A stretch of 21,776 nucleotides of DNA from a virus. Below, in pieces: positions 11,021 to 18,694 of this stretch; positions within the stretch are counted from its first letter, which is position 1, and each line of letters begins with the position of its first letter. Location of the stretch: positions 1-21,776 of the IMG/VR virus record IMGVR_UViG_3300025138_000434; one strand, given 5' to 3'. Under the pieces are notes generated by a model. The model did no database searches. It had not been told where the DNA came from and was given only the letters and a program-made list of their open reading frames with translations. The position numbers and the translations under genes were made by a program.

Positions 11021-13202
11021 ATTTCTACCTTTAGGTTACGCTGAAATGCTAGAACGCATGAAGTATAAAGATATGCTTGAACGCTTGAGTTCTACTACCG
11101 ACCCTGCTTATGGCGCGGAACAATTTGCTTACCCTTTAGAACGTGGACCTACAGAAAAATTCGGAGACCTTATAGGTAAGGGTTTATATAACTTCCCTTT
11201 CGCTTTTGACACTGAACGTTCTGCTATGCATACTGGTCAAGACTTAGCGAATGTAGCTTCTTACATCCCTGGACCAGGGAACGTGCTAGGTTACCTAGAA
11301 GGTGAAAAGATGGCTGAAGAAGGTAGACCTTTTTTAGGTAATCTTATATCTGCCGCATCAGTAGGTTTACCCGCAGCAGGTAAATTAGCTTCTCCTGTAA
11401 GAACTAAACTAAAAACATACCCTGCCCCATTACAACTACCACCACCTCCACCACCCCCTAGCCCTAAAATCTTAGAACACAAAGTACTGCACACCGCCGA
11501 CCGCCCTAGAGAAATAAAAGATGTCGAAGGTTGGAGAACTGGTAGCCAAAGTGAAGCTCCTTATCGCAGTTCTGCTAACTTAATGCCTTTAAGGTACGGC
11601 GACAATGACACACAGATGATGAGTCAAATAGCTTTAGCTGAATCAAACCTTTATAAAAAACCTAATAAAGTGTTCCCTATAGAAAACATACTCCAAGGCA
11701 TGAGACGTTATGGGGTAACAGGTAAAGGCAACGTAAACCAAAATGTAGACAGACAAATAAAAGATTTTTTATCTAAAGAGTTTGTAGCTAGAGGTAACGC
11801 TACTCCTGCTCAAGTTATGCTAGAATTACAAAAAAACGCACCTAAAATACAAGAAACTCATGCTTATTACGGGTTAAATTCAACCATGGATGATGCAGCA
11901 CAAAATTCACCTTACGCAAGGTACACTACTAAAAGACCTGTTTATGATTTAGACAGCCCTATTACAAGTATTAATGAATCAGCAGAAAAAATGAGCCAGG
12001 CTTACGGTGAACGTAAGTTTAATATGTTTGATGACGGTCAACTTTACGGTAAACCAGGATCGGAAAAAATAAGTTTTAAAAATCAACAACACAATGACTT
12101 AGCAATAGGTACTAAATTAGGAGGTAGTGAAAAAGGCTTAAAAGATAACAACTATATGCACCAAAGATACACCTTTGAAACTATAGATGGACAAGACAAT
12201 GTATTAGTAGGACAAGAGATTCAAAGTGACACATATAAACTCACAAGAGATCAAAGTAAATTAGCAGCTTCTGTAGGGCGAGAAGATGAATACGGCGGTA
12301 GAATGCATGTCGAACACATAGTCTCTAAAATTGGAGATGAACCTGAAATACCTTTTGAGGACATACAAAAAGGAAAATACACTGCGGGCGATGCACTAGA
12401 AATTAGTGAAGATACAGTAGATTTTCATAATTTTTTAAAAGAAACTGGTGAATTAGATAATTTTAATAAAGAGTTTGATGAAATTGCTAAAAAATTTGAA
12501 ACTGAACAACAAGATGCTATTGCTAATACTAATTTTGTAACTGTAAATATGAGAAATTTCGAAAACCCAGATATGCAGCCCTATGTTCCAGAAGCAGCAG
12601 AAGCATATAACCAAAGAGCAGAACGTTTAGTTTCAAACTACATGCCTGATTTTGCTAAGTATTTAGGAACAGCGACAGACTCTAAAAACCTACCGAGGAG
12701 CGCAGACTGGTTTACCGACAATGTAAAAATATTATTACAAACTGGTGCTAAAAGTGATTCTCCTTTCGTTTTAATACCCAACGGTGCTAGGTCATTAGCT
12801 CCGCCTTCTGGTAATTTAGAGGTAATACCACCTAAAATGATACCCTTTTTTGAAAAAAAGTATAAAAATAATAAGAGTATAAAATTTAACTATGACACTA
12901 AAGGTAAATTAATAAATATTCAAAAATTAAATGAGGATAATACAATGGATACTATATTATTCGCCGAACCAGACAAAGAAAGTATAAACCGAGCTAAGAG
13001 TTATAATGACTTCCTTAAAAAAGCTATGAAACAAACGGAACAAGATTACGGTGTTAAGTTAAATGCTACAGAATACATTGACGGTTACGATCAAGAGTTT
13101 TTAAAAATAGAACTAACCCCAGAACTAAAAGAAGCTTTTAAAACATTCAGAATGAACCATGGTGGAGTAGCTAGTTTAATGCCGTTAAAGTATGACCTCT
13201 AA
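11010..13202 (+). CDS. Polyvalent-type phage protein with EIQSD domain, 730 aa
   Basis: A large multidomain protein directly upstream of the large terminase. Residues 1-130 contain Gly/Ala-rich helical stretches, 144-150 is a run of seven prolines acting as a linker, and LMPLRYG follows at 191-197. Residues about 385-620 resemble the domain common in phage polyvalent proteins: VLVGQEIQSDTYK (EIQSD at 403-407), WFTDNVKILLQTGAKSDSPF (567-585), and a PPKMIPFFEKKYKN segment. That assignment is by pattern memory. Polyvalent proteins are often packaged and injected with the DNA. The C-terminus ends RMNHGGVASLMPLKYDL, repeating both LMPL(R/K)Y and the GG motif of downstream proteins. It overlaps TerL by 11 bases. 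Activity is unknown. Confidence 0.7.
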   Translation: MENKFLPLGYAEMLERMKYKDMLERLSSTTDPAYGAEQFAYPLERGPTEKFGDLIGKGLYNFPFAFDTERSAMHTGQDLANVASYIPGPGNVLGYLEGEKMAEEGRPFLGNLISAASVGLPAAGKLASPVRTKLKTYPAPLQLPPPPPPPSPKILEHKVLHTADRPREIKDVEGWRTGSQSEAPYRSSANLMPLRYGDNDTQMMSQIALAESNLYKKPNKVFPIENILQGMRRYGVTGKGNVNQNVDRQIKDFLSKEFVARGNATPAQVMLELQKNAPKIQETHAYYGLNSTMDDAAQNSPYARYTTKRPVYDLDSPITSINESAEKMSQAYGERKFNMFDDGQLYGKPGSEKISFKNQQHNDLAIGTKLGGSEKGLKDNNYMHQRYTFETIDGQDNVLVGQEIQSDTYKLTRDQSKLAASVGREDEYGGRMHVEHIVSKIGDEPEIPFEDIQKGKYTAGDALEISEDTVDFHNFLKETGELDNFNKEFDEIAKKFETEQQDAIANTNFVTVNMRNFENPDMQPYVPEAAEAYNQRAERLVSNYMPDFAKYLGTATDSKNLPRSADWFTDNVKILLQTGAKSDSPFVLIPNGARSLAPPSGNLEVIPPKMIPFFEKKYKNNKSIKFNYDTKGKLINIQKLNEDNTMDTILFAEPDKESINRAKSYNDFLKKAMKQTEQDYGVKLNATEYIDGYDQEFLKIELTPELKEAFKTFRMNHGGVASLMPLKYDL

Positions 13203-14706
13203 TTTAAAAGACTTACCCGAGTCGGTACTAAAAGAACATCTAGAACTAGCCGAAAGGTTAGAACAAATAGAAAAAGTGGAACGCTGTCAAAGTGGCTTTA
13301 TGGACTTTGTTATAGACCAATGGCCATCGTTTATTGGCGGAGCTCACCATAAAAAAATGGCAGACGCCTTTGACCGTATAGCCACAGGTAAAATAAAACG
13401 CCTCATTATCAATATGCCTCCGCGTCATACTAAAAGTGAGTTCGCTAGTCATTACTTCCCCGCATATTTAGTAGGTCGTAACCCAGCTTTAAAAATACTA
13501 CAAGCAACCCACACCGCAGATTTAGCAGTTAAGTTTGGTCGTAAGATTAGAGATTTAATGCTAACTGAAGACTATGAAAAGATATTCCCTGACGTATTAA
13601 TTAACCCAGACTCAAAAGCAGCAGGTAAGTGGGAAACTCAAATGAAAAGCAACCCTAAACTAAAGGGTGAGTATTATGCTGCGGGGGTCGGTGGTGCATT
13701 AGCAGGTAGAGGTGCGGACTTATTTATAATCGACGACCCCCATAGTGAACAAGACGCAATGAACCCAAAATCTATGGAAGATACTTACGACTGGTATACC
13801 TCAGGACCAAGACAGAGGCTACAGCCAGGAGGGGCTATTGTTATAGTTATGACGCGTTGGAACATTAACGATCTAACGGGTAAACTATTAAAAGATGCAG
13901 CACGTGACCCAAAAGCTGATCAATGGGAAGTTATAGAACTACCAGCGATACTGCCGAGTGGTAACCCACTATGGCCAGAATACTGGAAGATAGAAGAACT
14001 TGAAGGCGTAAAAGCTAGTTTACGTGGCGGACCAAAATGGCACGCCCAGTACATGCAGAATCCAACCAGTGAAGAAGGTGCACTTATAAGGCGTGAGTGG
14101 TGGAAAAAATGGGAAAAAGAAAAACCACCTACATGTGATTATTTAATACAAAGTTACGACACAGCGTTTTTAAAAAGTTCAAGTGCGGATTACTCAGCTA
14201 TAACTACATGGGGAGTGTTCTACCCAGAAGGCACAATAGGTGGTGATATATACGACGGGAGAACTGCACACATTATTCTACTCGATGCTATTAAAGGTAA
14301 GTACTCTTTCCCTGAACTAAAAGGTGTAGCTCTAGAACAGTATAACGAATGGAGCCCTGACATAGTTATTATAGAAGGTAAAGCTAGTGGTATACCTTTA
14401 ACACAAGAATTACGGAACATAGGTATCCCCGTACAAAACTTTACTCCTTCTAAAGGAAATGATAAGGTAGCTAGAGTGAACGCAAGTACTCCATTATTTG
14501 AATCAGGTATGGTATGGGCACCTGATACTAAATGGGCGAACGAGGTAGTAGAAGAGTGTGCAGTATTTCCTGCTGGTGATCATGATGACTTAGTAGATTC
14601 TACTACTCAAGCTATGTTGAGATTTAGACAAGGTGGTTTTGTTAAACTACCTAGTGATTGGGAAGAAGACGAACTATACTACAAACGTAAAATAAGTTAT
14701 TATTAA
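13192..14706 (+). CDS. terL: Terminase large subunit
   Basis: This is the ATPase-nuclease that drives DNA into the prohead. The ATPase domain has a Walker A-like NMPPRHTKSE (residues 74-83), a Walker B LFIIDDP (177-183) and a coupling motif MTRWN (220-224). The C-terminal RNase H-like nuclease has acidic residues in SYDTAF (D323), IIEGKASG (E395) and AGDHDDLVDS (D463-D466). Length, 504 residues, is typical of the Terminase_6-type family. The start overlaps the upstream gene by 11 bases. The portal gene begins 3 bases after the stop codon, the classic order of packaging genes. Confidence 0.97.
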   Translation: MTSNLKDLPESVLKEHLELAERLEQIEKVERCQSGFMDFVIDQWPSFIGGAHHKKMADAFDRIATGKIKRLIINMPPRHTKSEFASHYFPAYLVGRNPALKILQATHTADLAVKFGRKIRDLMLTEDYEKIFPDVLINPDSKAAGKWETQMKSNPKLKGEYYAAGVGGALAGRGADLFIIDDPHSEQDAMNPKSMEDTYDWYTSGPRQRLQPGGAIVIVMTRWNINDLTGKLLKDAARDPKADQWEVIELPAILPSGNPLWPEYWKIEELEGVKASLRGGPKWHAQYMQNPTSEEGALIRREWWKKWEKEKPPTCDYLIQSYDTAFLKSSSADYSAITTWGVFYPEGTIGGDIYDGRTAHIILLDAIKGKYSFPELKGVALEQYNEWSPDIVIIEGKASGIPLTQELRNIGIPVQNFTPSKGNDKVARVNASTPLFESGMVWAPDTKWANEVVEECAVFPAGDHDDLVDSTTQAMLRFRQGGFVKLPSDWEEDELYYKRKISYY

Positions 14707-14708
14707 TT

Positions 14709-17150
14709 ATGGCTATAGATAAATCACCTTTAAACATGGATCAAGACGGAAGCATTGACATCGAAATAATGCAACAATTGGCTGCCGACCCTAGTATGCA
14801 GGGATTACCAACTGAAGTTCAACTCCCAGAAGAAATGGATATTCAAGGTGACATGATGTCTTCATTTGAACTTGACGGTGAGGGAAACGTTACCCCACTA
14901 TTTGGTCAAGAAGGTGAAACAATAACAGACCACCAATCTAATCTTGCTGAAACAATTGACTCATCAGATTTATCCACGTTAGCCAGTGAGCTTTTAGAAG
15001 CTTACGATTCTGATAAAGATTCACGTAAAGATTGGCTGGAAACTTTTACTAAGGGTTTAGATTTATTAGGAATAAAAACTTCTGAAAGAGAAGAACCATT
15101 CCCAGGAGCAACGGGTGTTCATCATCCATTACTAGCAGAAGCAGCTACACAATTTCAAGCACAATCCTATAAGGAGTTATTGCCACCAGGAGGTCCAGTC
15201 AAGACTAGGGCTATGGGTGCAGAAACTCCAGAGATAATGGCACAGAGCCAACGTGTTAAAGAATTCATGAACTATGAAATTACTGAGGTCATGAAAGAGT
15301 ACGACCCCGAAATGGACAGCCTACTATTTTATCTACCATTAGCTGGTAGTGCATTCAAAAAAGTTTATTACGACAACTTACTAGGTAGAGCAACCAGCCG
15401 TTTAGTAAAAGCAGAAGACTTAGTAGTAGCTTACGAAACAACAGATTTAGAGACTAGCCCACGTTTTACACACGCTATGACACTAACAGGCAACGATTTA
15501 AAGAAACTACAGATGAATGGTACATACCGTGAAACTGAAATAGGTGAAGCAGACGCTGATTTAGACTATAACGAAGCAAAAGAAAAGATTGATGAGCTAC
15601 AAGGTCTATCGCCTTCAATGACAGACTATGATGAATACTCAGTTTTAGAGATGCATGTCAATTTGGAGCTAGGTGAAGAGGACGATTATGGTTTTGCAGT
15701 GCCTTATGTAGTAACAATTTTAGAAGAAAAAACCGAAATACTGTCAATAAGACGTAATTGGAGCGAAGAAGACGAATTATTTAGGAAAAAAGAGTATTTT
15801 GTACATTATAAGTTCCTACCAGGACTTGGTTTTTACGGTTTTGGGCTAATTCACATGATTGGAGGGCTTACTAAGTCTGCAACATCAATTTTACGTCAAT
15901 TAGTAGACGCAGGTACGTTAAGTAACCTACCAGCAGGCTTTAAAGCACGTGGAATGAGAATACAAGGTGAGGATGAACCACTTAGACCAGGAGAATTTAG
16001 AGATGTTGACGTTCCAGGTGGTGTAATTCGTGATGCATTGATGCCTTTACCGTATAAAGAGCCAAGTAACGTATTAAGTCAGTTATTAGGCACAATTATT
16101 GACTCTGGAAGACGTTTTGCTTCAATTGCGGACATGAATGTAGGTGATATTGGCTCTCAACAGCTCCCAGTAGGCACCACAGTAGCTATGTTAGAACGTG
16201 GTACAAAAGTAATGAGTGCTATACATAAACGTATGCATTATGCACAGAAAAAGGAGTTTAGGCTTCTAGCAGGCATATTTTCTAAAAGTTTACCCCCTGT
16301 TTACCCATATGACGTTCCAGGAGCTTCTAGGGAGATAAAATCAAGTGATTTTGACGATAAAATTGATATTATACCAGTAAGTGACCCAAATATCTTTAGT
16401 ATGGCACAAAGGGTGATGTTAGCCCAACAAGAGCTTGAAATGGCTCGTGCAGCACCAGAATTACATGATTTACGTGAAGCATACAAACGTATGTACGAAG
16501 CACTAGAAGTTAAGAATATAGACGGTTTATTGCCTCCTCAAGCAGACGTACCAGCTAGAGACCCGATTACAGAGCAACAAGCAGCATTAACAGGACAACC
16601 TATACAAGCTTATATATTCCAAAACCACGACGCATATATTACTAGTCATCAAAGTTTTTTACAAAATCCTATGGTCCAGCAAAATAAAACTGCTCAAACT
16701 ACTATTCAAGCTAATATACAAGAACATCAAGCTATGAAGTATAAGCAGCAGATAGAACAAGCTATGGGTTCACCTCTACCAGAAATGGGTGAAGGCGAAA
16801 TGCCACCAGAAATAATGAATCAGATAGCAACTCAAGCAGCACAGGCTACTCAACAAGTGACTGGTCAAATGCAAGCTTTAGCAGAAGCAGAACAGTTAAA
16901 AGCACAGCAAGCACAAGTTCAACCTTTAGTGCAACTCAAACAAGCTGAGATACAACAAAAGGCACAAAGCGATCAAGCTAAAGCACAAATAGATGCTGCT
17001 AAAATACAGTCAACAGAAGCGATAGCAGAAATGAAAATAGCCCAACAAAGGGAAGATTCTCTTATGAAAGAAAAAGGTGAAATGCGTAAAGATTATCGTG
17101 ATATACTAAAAGACGTTAGAGATTCGGACAACAAAACAAAAGGAATATAA
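14709..17150 (+). CDS. Portal protein (P22-like family), 813 aa
   Basis: The dodecameric portal through which DNA enters and leaves the head. Recognisable segments include EPFPGATGVHHPLLAEAATQ near residue 130, DSLLFYLPLAGSAFKKVYYD near 200, GFGLIHMIGGLTKSATSILRQ, and DIGSQQLPVGTTVAMLERGT followed by AIHKRMHYAQKKEF. This combination is typical of P22-type portals in marine phages. From about 690 to 813 the protein is a long Gln/Ala/Lys-rich coiled coil, fitting the C-terminal barrel or tail-interaction region. It follows TerL by 2 bases and ends in a TAATG overlap with the next gene. Confidence 0.93.
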   Translation: MAIDKSPLNMDQDGSIDIEIMQQLAADPSMQGLPTEVQLPEEMDIQGDMMSSFELDGEGNVTPLFGQEGETITDHQSNLAETIDSSDLSTLASELLEAYDSDKDSRKDWLETFTKGLDLLGIKTSEREEPFPGATGVHHPLLAEAATQFQAQSYKELLPPGGPVKTRAMGAETPEIMAQSQRVKEFMNYEITEVMKEYDPEMDSLLFYLPLAGSAFKKVYYDNLLGRATSRLVKAEDLVVAYETTDLETSPRFTHAMTLTGNDLKKLQMNGTYRETEIGEADADLDYNEAKEKIDELQGLSPSMTDYDEYSVLEMHVNLELGEEDDYGFAVPYVVTILEEKTEILSIRRNWSEEDELFRKKEYFVHYKFLPGLGFYGFGLIHMIGGLTKSATSILRQLVDAGTLSNLPAGFKARGMRIQGEDEPLRPGEFRDVDVPGGVIRDALMPLPYKEPSNVLSQLLGTIIDSGRRFASIADMNVGDIGSQQLPVGTTVAMLERGTKVMSAIHKRMHYAQKKEFRLLAGIFSKSLPPVYPYDVPGASREIKSSDFDDKIDIIPVSDPNIFSMAQRVMLAQQELEMARAAPELHDLREAYKRMYEALEVKNIDGLLPPQADVPARDPITEQQAALTGQPIQAYIFQNHDAYITSHQSFLQNPMVQQNKTAQTTIQANIQEHQAMKYKQQIEQAMGSPLPEMGEGEMPPEIMNQIATQAAQATQQVTGQMQALAEAEQLKAQQAQVQPLVQLKQAEIQQKAQSDQAKAQIDAAKIQSTEAIAEMKIAQQREDSLMKEKGEMRKDYRDILKDVRDSDNKTKGI

Positions 17151-17341
17151 TGTTAAATAAAGCTAACTTTGAGGAAATGATGGGCGGAAACGCAAATCGC
17201 AGAAGAATGAAACAAGGTGGAGAAGTACCTAAAGGGTATCATAAAATGCCAGATGGGTCCATAATGAAAGACTCATCAATGCAAAAGAAAACAAAAGGTG
17301 GGTCAATGACTAACACCAAACAAAATTTAAGGAGACCATAA
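17150..17341 (+). CDS. GG-motif small basic protein 1, 63 aa
   Basis: A short Met/Lys/Gly-rich, probably disordered protein with GGNANRRR (12-19), KQGGEVPKGYHKMPDGSIM (21-39) and KTKGGSM. Short tags of the form (K/R/H)-x-GG or xGG recur in the next genes and at the end of the 730-residue protein. HKMPDG(S/T) segments of this kind are familiar from marine phage structural regions, without a known role. Its start and stop both overlap neighbours as TAATG, so it is translated as part of a coupled chain after the portal. A virion-internal or assembly role is inferred from position. Confidence 0.72.
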   Translation: MLNKANFEEMMGGNANRRRMKQGGEVPKGYHKMPDGSIMKDSSMQKKTKGGSMTNTKQNLRRP

Positions 17342-17514
17342 TGCCAGGAACTAATAGAGGTATGCAAAAAATGAACCGTGGTGGTGAAAAGAAAAAGATG
17401 ACAAAAGGTGGTGAACCTAGAGCTACTATGATGAATGGTGGTAAAGCTGCTAAGAAAACAGGAATGGCTAGAGGTTGCGGAGCAGCAACTCAAGGCAAAG
17501 GATTTAATAAATAA
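17341..17514 (+). CDS. GG-motif small basic protein 2, 57 aa
   Basis: A 57-residue highly basic Gly/Met/Lys-rich protein with KMNRGGE, MTKGGE, MMNGGK and a C-terminal MARGCGAATQGKGFNK. The ending ARG(C/M)GAA(T)xGK-F is a pattern I have repeatedly seen in small proteins encoded near the portal of marine phages. It is bounded on both sides by TAATG overlaps, and AAGGAG lies 8-13 bases upstream of its ATG, which together make it secure as a gene. No fold is expected; it may bind DNA or nucleate assembly, which is inference. Confidence 0.75.
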   Translation: MPGTNRGMQKMNRGGEKKKMTKGGEPRATMMNGGKAAKKTGMARGCGAATQGKGFNK

Positions 17515-17771
17515 TGACTAAAAAGAAAAAAGGACTTGATGGCAAAGCTTGCTGGAAAGGATACAAACAAATGGGTACAAAGATGAAAGGTGGAAAACGT
17601 GTCGATAATTGTGTTAAGATGTCTCACGGTGGCGAACTTCACGGTGGTCAGAAAAAATTAGATAAAAACAAAGACGGTAAATTATCAGGGAGTGATTTTA
17701 AAATGATGCATAAAGGTGGTGAAGTGTTAGCAGGTAATGCTAATCGCAGAAGATCACAAAACCATGGCTAA
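17514..17771 (+). CDS. GG-motif protein 3 with EF-hand-like loop, 85 aa
   Basis: Three elements are visible. First, GLDGKACWKGYKQMGTKMKGG and DNCVKM (7-35), a Cys-containing pattern shared with small marine and cyanophage proteins. Second, a canonical 12-residue calcium-binding loop DKNKDGKLSGSD (50-61) with acidic or amide ligands at loop positions 1, 3, 5 and 12, Gly at 6 and Leu at 8. Third, KGGEVLAGNANRRR (67-80), a repeat of the GNANRRR element in the gene at 17150. Four GG tags are present. Start overlaps the previous stop; the end overlaps the next gene by 8 bases. Probably a minor structural or assembly protein. Confidence 0.75.
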   Translation: MTKKKKGLDGKACWKGYKQMGTKMKGGKRVDNCVKMSHGGELHGGQKKLDKNKDGKLSGSDFKMMHKGGEVLAGNANRRRSQNHG

Positions 17772-18027
17772 AGCAGGACCAAGAAAAGGAAAAGCGAGAG
17801 TTAAGGTAACTAAGTCTGGTAAAAGAGTTAGTTACGGTCAAGCAGGAAAAGCTAAAGGTGGCGGACCAAGAGTTAAGCCAGGTACTTCTAAAGGTGATTC
17901 GTATTGTGCGAGAAGTTTAGGTATAAAGAAAAGATTATCTAAAAAGAAAAAGAACGACCCTAACACACCTAATAACTTATCCAGGAAAAGATGGAAGTGT
18001 TCTGGAGCTAAGTCAAAAAAGAAATAA
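17764..18027 (+). CDS. Conserved cationic phage protein, 87 aa
   Basis: I take ATG 17764, giving MAKAGPRKGKARVKV. An in-frame ATG at 17737 would add nine residues from inside the previous gene with no ribosome site. The protein is extremely basic, with VTKSGKRVSYGQAGKAK, VKPGTSKGDSYCARSLGIK, and NDPNTPNNLSRKRWKCSG. This series (SGKxVSYGQ, PGTxxGDxYCARS, NxLSRxxWxC) is a conserved small family in marine phages; the two Cys residues may bind metal. Charge suggests DNA or RNA contact inside the virion, but that is not demonstrated. Confidence 0.8.
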   Translation: MAKAGPRKGKARVKVTKSGKRVSYGQAGKAKGGGPRVKPGTSKGDSYCARSLGIKKRLSKKKKNDPNTPNNLSRKRWKCSGAKSKKK

Positions 18028-18032
18028 TAGAA

Positions 18033-18206
18033 ATGGTAGATAAATTACGTAAACAAATATTAGAACGACGAGAGCAATTAAAAGAAACTCTCGCAAGTGG
18101 CGGAATACAAAACTTTGAAAGTTACAACAAGATAGTAGGCGAAATATCAAGTCTGTCGTTTACTCTCTCACTTATAAAAGACTTGCACAAGGATAATGAC
18201 GAATAA
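18033..18206 (+). CDS. Small coiled-coil protein, 57 aa
   Basis: A short gene between the cationic protein and the co-chaperonin. The peptide is two helices: VDKLRKQILERREQLKETLASG and FESYNKIVGEISSLSFTLSLIKDL, with a helical-hairpin appearance. The pattern (LxxxIxxRxEx(L/I)KxxLASG, FExYxxxVGxIxxLxxxxxLIxDL) recurs next to portal or head genes in other phages. The stop overlaps the start of the co-chaperonin gene (TAATG). No strong Shine-Dalgarno is seen, only AATAG purines upstream. It may be a small assembly or head-completion factor. Confidence 0.7.
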   Translation: MVDKLRKQILERREQLKETLASGGIQNFESYNKIVGEISSLSFTLSLIKDLHKDNDE

Positions 18207-18667
18207 TGTCAAAAAACATAGAAGCCTTTGGTTCAGGCGGAGAACCAATTCCGAATAACGTCGAAAGATTTACACAACAAGAGGAAAAGTTAGAAACTGT
18301 AACTCCTGAAAGTGTACATGAAGATGAAGAATTAAAATCTAAACTTCCTAAACCTACGGGTTACAGAATTTTGATATTACCTTTTAGTCCTAAACAGAAA
18401 ACAAAAGGTGGTATTTATTTATCAGACTCAGTATTAGAAAAAGAACGTATTGGTACTAATGTTGGGTTTGTTGTAGCACTTGGTCCAGACGCTTACCGTG
18501 ACGGGAATAAATTTCCTGAAGGGGCATGGTGTCAAGAACGTGACTGGGTGATATTTGGCAGGTATGCAGGAGCTAGACTCAAAATTGAGGGTGGCGAACT
18601 GCGTTTATTAAACGATGATGAAATTTTAGCTGTTGTCTCGGATCCCGAAGACATACAATCAGCTTAA
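18206..18667 (+). CDS. GroES-like co-chaperonin
   Basis: Residues 48-145 follow the GroES pattern: KPTGYRILILPF, a mobile-loop-like PKQKTKGGIYLSDSV (62-76), GFVVALGPDAY (88-97), DWVIFGRYAGARLKI, and the final DDEILAVV. The GGIYLSD segment corresponds to the GroEL-contacting loop GGIVLP of host GroES, and there is a 45-residue acidic N-terminal extension not found in GroES. Phage co-chaperonins such as T4 gp31 redirect host GroEL to fold the capsid protein. Here the gene lies in the head module two kilobases before the capsid gene, which fits that role. Start is a TAATG overlap. Confidence 0.88.
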   Translation: MSKNIEAFGSGGEPIPNNVERFTQQEEKLETVTPESVHEDEELKSKLPKPTGYRILILPFSPKQKTKGGIYLSDSVLEKERIGTNVGFVVALGPDAYRDGNKFPEGAWCQERDWVIFGRYAGARLKIEGGELRLLNDDEILAVVSDPEDIQSA

Positions 18668-18694
18668 TTTTATTACGCACATAAGGAGAATAAC

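Noticed and set aside
17239-17493. Minus-strand frame of 84 residues
   Set aside because: Antisense of the Gly/Lys/Met-rich GG-motif genes; Ser/His/Phe-rich composition is the expected complement.
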